A DNA stretch of 64,000 nt, from positions 434,001 through 498,000 of the forward strand of contig CAVQIB010000001.1 in NCBI GenBank assembly GCA_963712435.1, given 5' to 3'. The translations under genes and the position numbers were made by a program. This DNA is from Rhodoplanes sp963712435. Its GTDB lineage: Bacteria > Pseudomonadota > Alphaproteobacteria > Rhizobiales > Xanthobacteraceae. The notes below the pieces were generated by a model. That model saw nothing but the letters and a program-made list of their open reading frames with translations. It ran no database searches and had not been told where the DNA came from. Shown piece after piece: positions 11,876 through 20,116 of this stretch (positions within the stretch are counted from its first letter, which is position 1; the number at the start of each line of letters is the position of its first letter).

Positions 11876-13087
11876 TTAGGCCGCTCCGCCCGGCGCATCC
11901 GCGCCACGCGAACCGCGCGCTTTGCGGCGCGGCGGCGCGCGTCCGACGGTGAGCCGGTCGCCGGCGAGCGTGATCACGGCGCCGGCGAGCGTGCGACGAA
12001 AGCGCTCAGGCGAGCGCGCGCGCAGGTGCGCCGCCATCGCTTGTTCACACGCCTCCAGTTTCGCAAGCTCGATGTCTCCTTCGTCGCCGGTGATCGCGAC
12101 GAGCCGGCCGAGCAAGCGCAATCGGATTTCCGCCGGCGCGTTCGCCCAGTCGGCGGCGGCGAGGGAGATCGGCGCGTGGGCGCCGCGGCGCGCCGCCGCG
12201 AGGGCCGGCGGGGCGATCGCTTCGGCCAATCGATCGACCGCGGCTTCGATCGCCTCGTCCGCGCGCTTCAACCGTTTGGCAAGCTGCGCGAGCCGCGCCG
12301 GAGTCAATCCCTCGTCCGCGAGCGCCGGCATGAACCCGCGAAATCGGGCGCGGGCAAAGCGCGGATCGCGGTTCGACGGGTCCTCGGCAAAGGGAATCCC
12401 GGCCGCCTGCAAGGTTGCGATCAGCCGCGCCTTCGGGGTGTCGAGGAAGGGGCGGACGAGGAGCATCATCTCCCTCTCCCCGCCGGCGGGGAGAGGGGGA
12501 ATCTGCGAAGGGGCGGCATGACGCGTATGCCCCCTCGCCCGGATCGCTCCGCGATCCGACCTCTCCCCGCACGCAGGGAGAGGTGAATTATGGTTGAGTG
12601 GCAATGGCGAGACCCGCGCCATCGCGGCGAGCCCGGCCAGGCCGCTGCCGCGCGTGAGCCTGAACAGGATCGTCTCCGCCTGATCGTCCAGCGTGTGGGC
12701 GGTGAGGATGCAGCCGGCGCCGGCCCGCGCGGCCGCCGCGGCGAGCAGGCGATAGCGCGCCGCGCGCGCGGCTTCCTGCAGGCCCGTTTTCGGCTTCGGC
12801 CCCGTCCAGCGCGCCGTACGGTGGGCGACGCCGAGCGCGGCGGCGAGCCGCTTTACCGCGGCGGCTTCCCGGCGCGCCTCCGGACGCAGCCCGTGATCGA
12901 TCGTGACCGCGAGCAGCGACGGTCCGCGCGGCAGCGCGGCGCGCCAGCGGGCGATGAGCAGGAGCAGAGCGACTGAATCGGGTCCGCCGGAGACCGCGAG
13001 CACCAGAGCCTTGCAGGCGGCGAGATCGGCGAACAGGGCGGCCGCTTCCGCGTCGGTGACCGGACGCTGCCCGTCAGCAGCCGACAC
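11876..13087 (-). CDS. tilS: tRNA(Ile)-lysidine synthetase TilS, with an in-frame repeat insertion
   Basis: TilS modifies C34 of tRNA-Ile(CAU) to lysidine so that it reads AUA instead of AUG; it is essential in most bacteria. The PP-loop ATPase motif SGGPDSVALLLL lies near residue 34. ILTAHTLDDQAETILFRLTRGSG and EDPSNRDPRFARARFR are family signatures. The start ATG at 13087 overlaps the cpoB stop by 14 bases, so the genes are coupled. Between GLAGLAAMARVSPLP (about residue 160) and MMLLVRPFLD (about residue 205) the protein carries roughly 40 extra residues, encoded by two GC-rich palindromes (12470-12586). The reading frame stays open through this insertion, and the flanking TilS sequence looks intact. 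Confidence 0.93.
   Translation of the reverse strand: MSAADGQRPVTDAEAAALFADLAACKALVLAVSGGPDSVALLLLIARWRAALPRGPSLLAVTIDHGLRPEARREAAAVKRLAAALGVAHRTARWTGPKPKTGLQEAARAARYRLLAAAAARAGAGCILTAHTLDDQAETILFRLTRGSGLAGLAAMARVSPLPLNHNSPLPACGERSDRGAIRARGHTRHAAPSQIPPLPAGGEREMMLLVRPFLDTPKARLIATLQAAGIPFAEDPSNRDPRFARARFRGFMPALADEGLTPARLAQLAKRLKRADEAIEAAVDRLAEAIAPPALAAARRGAHAPISLAAADWANAPAEIRLRLLGRLVAITGDEGDIELAKLEACEQAMAAHLRARSPERFRRTLAGAVITLAGDRLTVGRAPPRRKARGSRGADAPGGAA
12470..12586. repeat. Palindromic repeat element inserted inside tilS
   Basis: The first palindrome is a perfect 26-base inverted repeat with no loop (12472-12497). The second has the arms CCTCTCCC (12560-12567) and GGGAGAGG (12576-12583). 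A third stem, GGATCGC-TCC-GCGATCC (12541-12557), lies between them. Related sequence occurs between genes at 19997-20015, 30718-30781 and 37723-37764. Inside tilS it is translated in frame, giving SPLPACGERSD and PPLPAGGERE. Confidence 0.85.
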
Positions 13088-14136
13088 GCTTCTGCTCCCG
13101 CTCCACCGTCTGCTTCACGGTGGGGGAGACGCGCGGATATTTCCGTCCGACCTCGGCGAAGGCGCCGCAGGCGAGGTCCTTTTCCTTGAGCGCGGCGAGC
13201 GACTGGCCGAGCCGCATCAGCGCCTCCGGGGCGCGCGGGCTCTTGTCGTAGCTCCTCGTCACCAGGAGGAAGGCGTCGGCGGCGTCGCGATAGCTCTGCC
13301 GCTGAAACAGGCTTTCGCCCAACCCGTATTGCGCATCGGCGGCGAGGCGGTCGCTCGGATACCGACGCAGGAAGTCGCGGAAACTCTGATCGGCCAGCGC
13401 GTAATCGCGGCGCACCAGATAGCCATAGGCGAGATCGTATTCGTCGCGCGGCGACTGGGAGGGCGGCAGCGTCGCCATCTGCGCGCCGGTGGCGTTCGGA
13501 TTGCGCGCCGGCGGAGGCGGCAGGCCGCCGCCTGCATAGCCCGGGTCGCCGGCCGGCTGGCGCGCGGGCGAACCCGCCTCATTGCCCCCGCCCGAGGCAT
13601 AGATCGAGCCGAGCGGACGCGGAACGCCCGGCGCATTCGGACTTTGCGACGGATCGAATGCGTCAGAGCGGCGGCCGGACGGATTGGGCTGCTGCGGGGG
13701 CGGGCTGCAGCGGGGCCGGCTCCGAGGGCGGCGGCAGGTAGCCTTGCGATGACGGCGGCGGAGCGTAGGGCTGTTGCTGCGGCTGCGGCGCCGGCTGCTG
13801 CGCGACCGGACCCGGCGGCGGTGACCCGGATGAGCGCGCCCCGCTCGCGCCCTGGCCCCCCTTGCCGCCCAGCTCCTTGAAGCGGAACTCGTTCTCCTCC
13901 TGCGTCCTGCGCACGGAGGTCTCGAGCTGCTGGTTGCGGAACTGGAGCTGCTCGACCGCGCCGGTGAGTTGGCGCACCTGGTTTTCGAGCTGGTCGATCC
14001 GCACCAGGAGGTCGGTGGCCGTGACCTGCGCATAGGCGGGAAGCGTTCCGAGCGCGCCGAAAAGAAGCGCCGTCGCAAGCGCGCGCTTCAGGCGGAGGCC
14101 GGTCATGATCGTTCGCACGGCAAATGAGACATTCAT
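13074..14136 (-). CDS. cpoB: Tol-Pal system protein CpoB (YbgF), one frameshift near 13700
   Basis: A periplasmic protein that links outer-membrane constriction by Tol-Pal to septal peptidoglycan synthesis. A signal peptide (LKRALATALLFGALGTLPAYAQ) is followed by a coiled coil (DLLVRIDQLENQVRQLTGAVEQLQFRNQQLE). Next comes a long proline/glutamine-rich linker, then a TPR domain (YDLAYGYLVRRDYALADQSFRDFLRRYPSDRLAADAQYGLGES). A frame change in the GGGGGCGGG tract near 13695-13700 separates the linker from the TPR half; each half is otherwise open. ATG 14136 (MNVSF) or ATG 14106 (MTGLRLKR) could be the start; the latter gives a cleaner signal peptide. It lies downstream of pal and overlaps tilS. 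Confidence 0.88.
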
Positions 14137-14294
14137 GGGCTCAGGATGGCGCAGCCTAAGTCCAAATTGTGACCGGCTGCTGGATCTGTCGATCGCGTTG
14201 TTCTGTCGACCCCGCCGCGCCGGGCGAAACCCCGTCCCGGCTGCGCGTTTTCGTCCGGGCGCGCACCGCGCGACGCCTGGAATCAAAGCGAGCC

Positions 14295-14786
14295 TCACGA
14301 ACTCGCGTTGAGCAGGGTCACTGCGCGGCGGTTCTGCGACCAGCAGGATATGTCATTGCACACCGCGACCGGGCGCTCCTTGCCATAGGAGATCGTGCGC
14401 ATGCGCGACGGATCGATCCCGCGCGAGGCGAGATAGTCGCGCGCGACCTGCGAGCGCTTGGCCCCGAGCGCGATATTGTATTCGCGCGTCCCGCGCTCGT
14501 CGGCATGGCCTTCGATGGTGAAGGCGTAGCGGTTGTAGTGCTGCAGCCACTGCGCCTGCTTGTCGAGAGTGGCGCGCGCCTGCGGACTGAGCTCGGTCGA
14601 ATTGGATTCGAAGAACACCCGGTCGCCGACATTGACGACAAAATCCTGCTGGCTTCCCGGCACCGCCGCGCCGGCGAGGCCCGCCTGATCTTCGCCCGGT
14701 TTGTTGGCGCAGGCCGCGATCATCAGCGCCCCCACCAACATACCTACGATCCTTGCACCCCGGATGAGACCCGCGATATTCGGCAT
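14295..14786 (-). CDS. pal: Peptidoglycan-associated lipoprotein Pal
   Basis: An outer-membrane lipoprotein that tethers the membrane to peptidoglycan. The lipoprotein signal peptide has its lipobox at MIAAC, with the modified cysteine about residue 26. The OmpA-like C-terminal domain has VFFESNSTELSPQARATL, FTIEGHADERGTREYNIALG and RVRTISYGKERP-like sequence ending in NRRAVTLL. The NIALG...R spacing and the D and R peptidoglycan-binding residues are in place. The product is about 163 residues. I took ATG 14786 (MPNIAGLIRG) because it starts the signal peptide; the open frame reaches further upstream to 14906. tolB, which normally precedes pal, is not present in the gap upstream. Confidence 0.95.
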   Translation of the reverse strand: MPNIAGLIRGARIVGMLVGALMIAACANKPGEDQAGLAGAAVPGSQQDFVVNVGDRVFFESNSTELSPQARATLDKQAQWLQHYNRYAFTIEGHADERGTREYNIALGAKRSQVARDYLASRGIDPSRMRTISYGKERPVAVCNDISCWSQNRRAVTLLNASS

Positions 14787-15317
14787 CCCGGTCGGCTCCT
14801 TCTCGATTGCTTGGCGCGCCGGATGTGCCCCCCAGCCTCCGCCGCGCGCCTCACGATCTAGCCCCTGCTTGGTTAAGGGAAGGTTCCGTAAACCTTGACA
14901 AGGCAATGCCGCGCTTCGATGCGGCGCGAAATCGGCTGAAACCGTTTGGAATGGTTAATGAAGAGGAAAGGCGGCGGGATCGCGGCTTCAGCCGCTTGCC
15001 GCCGCAGATGGAGCGTTGACCGTGCCTTTTCGGCAACGCCCTGTCCGCTGATCCGCTTCCTCATCCCAACAGCCGAGTCTTGCGGACGACAAAATCATAG
15101 TTCGGGGTGATCCGCGAGCGCTTTTTGTGCGTTCCTCCGCTCCCCTCGGTCGCGGCGGTATGATGTTAATGTGCGGCGCGGGCCGCCCGGTTCTTCGCGC
15201 ACGCCCTTGTTGTTTTCGTTGTTTGATCCAATAGCATTGCGCGTGCGAGCGGATGGCTCGCCGGCGGTGCGGAAGCCGCCAAGGTCGCTCAACAGCTGAC
15301 GCAAGATGAGGTGAGGC
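14787..15317. other. Intergenic region between pal and boxR, no gene seen
   Basis: No convincing coding frame was found. The pal side contains AT-richer sequence (for example GGTTAAGGGAAGGTTCC and TTGGAATGGTTAATGAAG) suitable for a minus-strand pal promoter. The boxR side has GAGGTGAGGC directly before the boxR ATG. The gap is where tolB would lie in the usual tolQRAB-pal order, but no TolB propeller motif can be read in any frame. Confidence 0.5.
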
Positions 15318-16233
15318 ATGGCGGGGGCTCGGCCGCGCTCGCAGCGGGACGAAACGGCTCAGCCGGACAGCGCGCGCGGCGCCGGCGGTTTCGCCGCCGA
15401 GATCGGCCGGATCGTGCGGCTTGGTCGCGCGAAGCGCGGCATCAGCCGGCGTCAGCTCGCAACGGATTCAGGGATTTCCGAACGCTACCTGGCGCAGATC
15501 GAGGGCGGCCACGGGAACCCGTCCGTCAATGTGCTGAAATCGATCGCCGACGCGATCGCCGTGCCGGTCTCCGAGCTTTTGCCGCGCGCCGGGCTGGGCA
15601 ACGCCGCACTCGACCGCGTGCTTGACCTGCTCGCCCGCCTTCCGGCGGCCGAGCTTCCTGCGATCGCAGCAGCGATGGAGGAGCGGCTCGGCTCGGCGGA
15701 AGATCGCGGGCGGCGGATCGCGCTGGTCGGCCTCCGAGGAGCAGGAAAATCGACCCTCGGGTCGGAAGCTCGCCGAGCGCCTCGGCGTCCCGTTCCTCGA
15801 GCTGAACCGGGTGATCGAGCAGAAACATGGGGCGAGCGTCGCCGTGCTGATCGAGCTGTCCGGCCTCGCCACCTTTCGGAAGTACGAGCACGAGTGCCTG
15901 CAACGCGCCATCGCCGAGAACGATGCCGTCGTCATCGCGACCGCAGGGGGAATCGTCGCCAATCCGCAAACCTACGAGCTGCTGCTGCGTCGCACGCACG
16001 CCGTCTGGATCAAGGCGCGGCCGGAGGAGCATATGGCGCGGGTGATCGCCCAGGGCGATTTCCGCCCGATGGCGCACAACCGCGAAGCGATGGGCGACCT
16101 CGTCGCGATCCTCGACGCCCGCAGCGCCGACTACGCCCGCGCAGAAGCGCAGCTCGACACCTCCGGATGCGCGGTCGAACAAAGCTTTGCCGACCTCGTG
16201 CGGCTCGTCGCGCCCTACGCGCGGGCGCGCTGA
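15318..16233 (+). CDS. boxR: BoxR-type regulator: XRE helix-turn-helix fused to shikimate-kinase-like domain (one frameshift near 15758)
   Basis: A regulator with an N-terminal XRE helix-turn-helix (IGRIVRLGRAKRGISRRQLATDSGISERYLAQIE) and a C-terminal shikimate-kinase-like domain. That domain has the P-loop GLRGAGKSTLG and then LAERLGVPFLELNRVIEQ, ELSGLATFRKYEHECLQR and ATAGGIVANPQTYELL. In BzdR and BoxR the kinase-like domain binds benzoyl-CoA as inducer, and the protein represses the benzoyl-CoA genes. One extra T in CTCGGGTCGGAAG near 15758 splits the frame between the P-loop and the rest. The ribosome site GAGGTGAGG precedes ATG 15318. It lies directly upstream of boxC-boxB-boxA, so it is very probably their regulator. 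Confidence 0.92.
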
Positions 16234-16377
16234 CGCGCGCAGCACACCGACGCCCCGCTTTCCCTGAGCCGACGAACGGAGTCGTTCTTTGCCGGGCGGG
16301 TGACGCAACGCCACAGGCTGCAACGCGATCACAACCGCGTTAAGCGGGCTCCGGCGCATTGCCGGACAGTGAATTAT

Positions 16378-16445
16378 ATTGCATATAAGTTGCACCATAA
16401 AGCTCGCGATCAGGTAATTACCTTCGGGATCGTGCACTATAGTTC
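16378..16445 (+). promoter_or_regulatory. Candidate boxC promoter/BoxR operator region
   Basis: The 373-base gap between boxR and boxC contains an AT-rich stretch unlike its surroundings. TGCA occurs at 16380-16383, 16391-16394 and 16433-16436, the first two in the unit TTGCATATAAGTTGCA. TGCA-based repeats are the known recognition feature of the related BzdR/BoxR regulators. TATAGT (16438-16443) could be a -10 element. The positions suit repression of the boxC operon by BoxR, but this is inference. Confidence 0.4.
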
Positions 16446-16607
16446 ATGATTTCTGCTACTCGTGATTCGCCGAGTTATGCCGCGCCGGAAGCGAGCTGAA
16501 TGAGGCAGGCGGAACGCCCGGACGCGCGTAACGATTCTGAAGAAGTGATGGTCATGGTTCGCGGTGGCCGCAAGCTCGGCGCACCGCTGGCTGCGGAGGA
16601 GAGCCGG

Positions 16608-18296
16608 ATGGCGCAGGCCGAACGCAAGCTCGCGAATGGCGCGACGCGGGTCGATTTTGCGACTGACCCCTCGCGTTATCGCCATTGGAAGCTTTCGGTC
16701 GATGGCGAGAGCGCGACCCTTCTCATGGATGTCGACGAGCAAGGCGGCTTGTTCGAGGGTTATGAATTGAAGCTCAATTCTTACGATCTCAGCGTCGACA
16801 TCGAATTGGCGGATGCGCTCGAGCGCATCCGCTTCGAACACCCCCGCGTGCGCGTGGTGCTGCTGCGCTCGGGCAAGCCGCGCGTCTTCTGCGCCGGCGC
16901 CAATATCCGCATGCTGGCCGGCGCCAGCCACGCCCACAAGGTCAATTTCTGCAAATTCACGAATGAAACGCGCAACGGCATCGAGGACGCGAGCGAATGT
17001 TCCGGCATCCATACGATCTGCGTGGTGACGGGATCATGCGCCGGCGGCGGCTACGAGCTCGCGCTTGCGAGCGATCACATCATCCTGGTCGATGACGGGT
17101 CGTCGTCGGTCTCCCTTCCCGAACTGCCGCTGCTCGCGGTTCTGCCGGGTACCGGCGGGCTCACGCGGGTGACCGACAAGCGCAAGGTCCGACGCGACTA
17201 TGCCGACGCGTTCTGCACGACGGAGGAAGGCGTGAAGGGCAAGCGCGCGGCGGAATGGCGCCTCGTGGACGAGGTGCTGCCGCACACCAAGCTCGAATCC
17301 ACGGTGGCCGAGCGGGTGCGCGCCTTCGCGGCAAAGTCGGAACGCCCGCACGCGGCGAGCGGGATCGCGCTTGCCGCGCTCGATCGCTCGATCAAAACCG
17401 ACGCGCGCGGCTACAAATATCTGTCCGTCGACTATGCGCGGTCGGTGCGGACCGCCACCTTCACCTTGCGCGGCCCGGACGGGCCCCCGCCTTCCTCGGC
17501 CGAGGAGATGGCGGCGCTAGGCGCGGCCTTCTGGCCGCTCGAGCTTGCGCGCGAACTCGACGACGCGATTCTCGATTTGCGGTTCAACGAACTCGACATC
17601 GCCGCGATCCTCTTCAAGTCGGAAGGCGATTGCGCGGCGGTGCTCGCGTATGACGCCTTCCTCGACGCGCACAAGGACCACTGGCTCGCCCGCGAGATCC
17701 GGCTCAAATGGAAGCGCCTGCTCAAGCGCGTCGACCTGACCTCGCGCACGCTGGTGACGCTGGTCGAGCCCGGATCGTGCTTTGCCGGCACGCTCGCCGA
17801 ACTCGTGTTCGCGGCCGACCGCTCCTACATGCTGGTCGGCCGCATGGAAGGCGACAACCGGCCGCCGCCCGCGCTTGTGCTCGGCAAGGAGAATTTCGGT
17901 CCCTATCCGATGTCGAACGGCATCACGCGCCTGGAGAGCCGGTTTCTCGGCGAGCCGGACTCGGTCGGCAAGGCGGAAGCGCGGATTGGCGACAGCCTCG
18001 ATGCGGACGCGGCGGCGGAACTCGGCCTCGTCACCTTCGCGCTCGACGACATCGATTGGGAGGACGAGATTCGCGTGTTTCTGGAGGAGCGGGCGAGCTT
18101 TTCCGCCGACGCGCTGACCGGCCTGGAGGCGAACCTGCGGTTTGCCGGACCGGAGACGATGGAATCGAAAATCTTCGCCCGGCTGACGGCTTGGCAGAAC
18201 TGGATCTTCCAACGGCCGAACGCGATCGGCGATGAAGGCGCGCTGCGCCTCTATGGCACGGGTCGCAAGCCGGCCTTCGATACGCAAAGGGTATGA
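16608..18296 (+). CDS. boxC: 2,3-epoxybenzoyl-CoA dihydrolase (benzoyl-CoA-dihydrodiol lyase)
   Basis: BoxC opens the ring of 2,3-epoxybenzoyl-CoA without further oxygen, giving 3,4-dehydroadipyl-CoA semialdehyde and formate. It is a large crotonase-superfamily enzyme of about 562 residues with two fused crotonase-like halves. The first has FCAGANIRMLAGASHAHK, GSCAGGGYELALA and SLPELPLLAVLPGTGGLTR; the second has LVTLVEPGSCFAGTLAELVFAADR. These are the oxyanion-hole regions. I took ATG 16608 (MAQAERKLANG), preceded by GAGGAGAGCC, over an in-frame ATG at 16500. It is the first gene of boxCBA and follows boxR. Confidence 0.95.
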   Translation: MAQAERKLANGATRVDFATDPSRYRHWKLSVDGESATLLMDVDEQGGLFEGYELKLNSYDLSVDIELADALERIRFEHPRVRVVLLRSGKPRVFCAGANIRMLAGASHAHKVNFCKFTNETRNGIEDASECSGIHTICVVTGSCAGGGYELALASDHIILVDDGSSSVSLPELPLLAVLPGTGGLTRVTDKRKVRRDYADAFCTTEEGVKGKRAAEWRLVDEVLPHTKLESTVAERVRAFAAKSERPHAASGIALAALDRSIKTDARGYKYLSVDYARSVRTATFTLRGPDGPPPSSAEEMAALGAAFWPLELARELDDAILDLRFNELDIAAILFKSEGDCAAVLAYDAFLDAHKDHWLAREIRLKWKRLLKRVDLTSRTLVTLVEPGSCFAGTLAELVFAADRSYMLVGRMEGDNRPPPALVLGKENFGPYPMSNGITRLESRFLGEPDSVGKAEARIGDSLDADAAAELGLVTFALDDIDWEDEIRVFLEERASFSADALTGLEANLRFAGPETMESKIFARLTAWQNWIFQRPNAIGDEGALRLYGTGRKPAFDTQRV

Positions 18297-18541
18297 GAGT
18301 GAGTGAGGCCGGCGGTCGCCCGATGGCGACGAGCTTCTACCTCTTCCTGCTCGGGAGAGGAGAAATCCTGGGCGAGCAGAGCGCCGACGGGGAATGGCTC
18401 GCCAATGCGAAGGAGGTTCCTCGTTCGCGCCGGGCGCGTTTGCCCGCCGCGCCCTGTCAGAGAGACCCTGTGCGCTTTACGCACCGACCGAAGTCGGCCT
18501 TGCCGCGAACCAGACAATAAGAAAGATCAGGAGAGCCCTCG

Positions 18542-19987
18542 ATGGACATCGTGAACGTCGACTACTCGACCAAGATCCCGAACAATGTCGGCCTCACCGA
18601 GGACCGACGAATCTTGCGCGCGCTCGAGAGTTGGCACCCCGGCTATCTCGACTGGTGGATGGACATGGGCCCGGAAGGCTTTCAGGAAAGCCTCGTCTAT
18701 CTGCGCACCGCCGTGTCGGTCGATCCCAAGGGCTGGGCGAAGTTCGACTATGTCCGCATGCCCGAATACCGGTGGGGCATTCTGCTCGCTCCGCAGGAGG
18801 AGTCCCGCAAGGTCAATTTCGGCCAGCATCTCGGCGAACTCGCCTGGCAGGAGGTGCCGGGAGAATATCGCGCAATGCTGCGCCGGCTGATCGTGATCCA
18901 GGGGGACACCGAACCGGCTTCGGTCGAGCAGCAGCGCCACCTCGGCGCGACCGCGCCCTCGCTTTACGACATGCGCAACCTGTTCCAGGTCAATGTCGAG
19001 GAGGGGCGGCATCTTTGGGCGATGGTCTATCTCCTGCACAAGTATTTCGGCCGCGACGGCCGCGACGAGGCGGAGGAGTTGCTGCGCCGCCGGTCCGGCA
19101 GCGAGGACGCGCCGCGCATGCTCGGCGCATTCAATGAAGAGACGCCGGACTGGCTGTCCTTCTTCATGTTCACCTTCTTCACCGATCGCGACGGCAAGAT
19201 GCAGCTCGAGAGCCTCGCACAGTCGGGCTTCGATCCGCTCTCGCGCACCTGCCGTTTCATGCTGACGGAAGAGGCCCATCACATGTTCGTCGGCGAGACC
19301 GGCGTCGGGCGCACCGTGCAGCGCACCTGCGAGGCGATGAAACAGGCGGGCGTCGCCGATCCCTACGATATCGAGAAGGTGCGTTCGCTCGGGGTGATCG
19401 ATCTGCCGACCATTCAGAAGAAGCTGAACCTGCACTACACGCTCTCGCTCGACCTGTTCGGCTCGGAAGTCTCGACCAATGCGGCCAACGCCTATAATGC
19501 CGGCCTCAAGGGCCGCTTCATGGAGACCAAGATCGACGACGATCACCGCCTCGAGACCGCGACCTATCCCGTGCTGAAGATGGTCGACGGCGTCGTCAAG
19601 CGGGTCGACGAACCGGCGCTCACGGCGCTCAACATGCGGCTGCGCGACGATTACACCGATGACTGCGCGCGCGGCGTCGAGCGCTGGAACAAGATCATCG
19701 AGAAGACCGGCGTGCCGTTCCGCCTCGAACTGCCGCATGTCGCCTTCCATCGGCAGATCGGCGAGTTCCGCAATGTGCACGCGAGCCCGAAGGGCGAGGT
19801 GATGGACGACGCGGCCTGGGCGCGCGAGAAGGACAAATGGCTGCCGTCGAAGGCGGATGGCGATTTCATCGTTCAGCTGATGAAGCCGGTGTCGGAGACG
19901 GGCAAATTCGCGAACTGGATCGCGTCGCCCAAGGTCGGCATCGACAACAAGCCCGGCGACTTCGAATATGTGAAGATCGCCGCCTGA
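18542..19987 (+). CDS. boxB: Benzoyl-CoA 2,3-epoxidase subunit BoxB
   Basis: BoxB is the diiron oxygenase that epoxidises benzoyl-CoA at C2-C3, receiving electrons from BoxA. Length is 481 residues, as in the family. The start MDIVNVDYSTKIPNNVGL and the WHPGYLDWWMDMGPEGF segment are characteristic. The iron ligands lie in NLFQVNVEEGRHLWAMV (ExxH) and FMLTEEAHHMFVGE (ExxH), plus an earlier glutamate (QEVPGEYRAML). The ribosome site GGAGAG is 8 bases before ATG 18542. The 245 bases between boxC and boxB show no gene. boxA follows at 20117. Confidence 0.96.
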   Translation: MDIVNVDYSTKIPNNVGLTEDRRILRALESWHPGYLDWWMDMGPEGFQESLVYLRTAVSVDPKGWAKFDYVRMPEYRWGILLAPQEESRKVNFGQHLGELAWQEVPGEYRAMLRRLIVIQGDTEPASVEQQRHLGATAPSLYDMRNLFQVNVEEGRHLWAMVYLLHKYFGRDGRDEAEELLRRRSGSEDAPRMLGAFNEETPDWLSFFMFTFFTDRDGKMQLESLAQSGFDPLSRTCRFMLTEEAHHMFVGETGVGRTVQRTCEAMKQAGVADPYDIEKVRSLGVIDLPTIQKKLNLHYTLSLDLFGSEVSTNAANAYNAGLKGRFMETKIDDDHRLETATYPVLKMVDGVVKRVDEPALTALNMRLRDDYTDDCARGVERWNKIIEKTGVPFRLELPHVAFHRQIGEFRNVHASPKGEVMDDAAWAREKDKWLPSKADGDFIVQLMKPVSETGKFANWIASPKVGIDNKPGDFEYVKIAA

Positions 19988-19996
19988 CTGAGTCAT

Positions 19997-20015
19997 CCCT
20001 CCCCCTGCGGGGAGG
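19997..20015. repeat. Palindromic repeat between boxB and boxA
   Basis: CCTCCCC-CTGC-GGGGAGG type palindrome directly after the boxB stop. It is a short member of the GC-rich family seen within tilS and mutY. The remaining 100 bases up to boxA show no gene. Confidence 0.55.
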
Positions 20016-20116
20016 AACTATGTCGCGATCCCTCCCGGATCAGTCTACGATGGTCCGACCCGCCCGTTCGAGGGAGTGCAAAGGGCAGGCTTGCCGAAAA
20101 TCATGAGCCCTGACCG

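Noticed and set aside
14787..15317. A decayed tolB between pal and boxR
   Set aside because: No TolB propeller motif is readable in any frame.
18297..18541. Small gene between boxC and boxB
   Set aside because: The short frames in this gap are arginine/proline-rich, overlap each other and lack a ribosome site or motif.
18527..19996. A 489-codon open frame on the minus strand opposite boxB
   Set aside because: Shadow of boxB; no motif, no ribosome site, and boxB has full family conservation on the plus strand.
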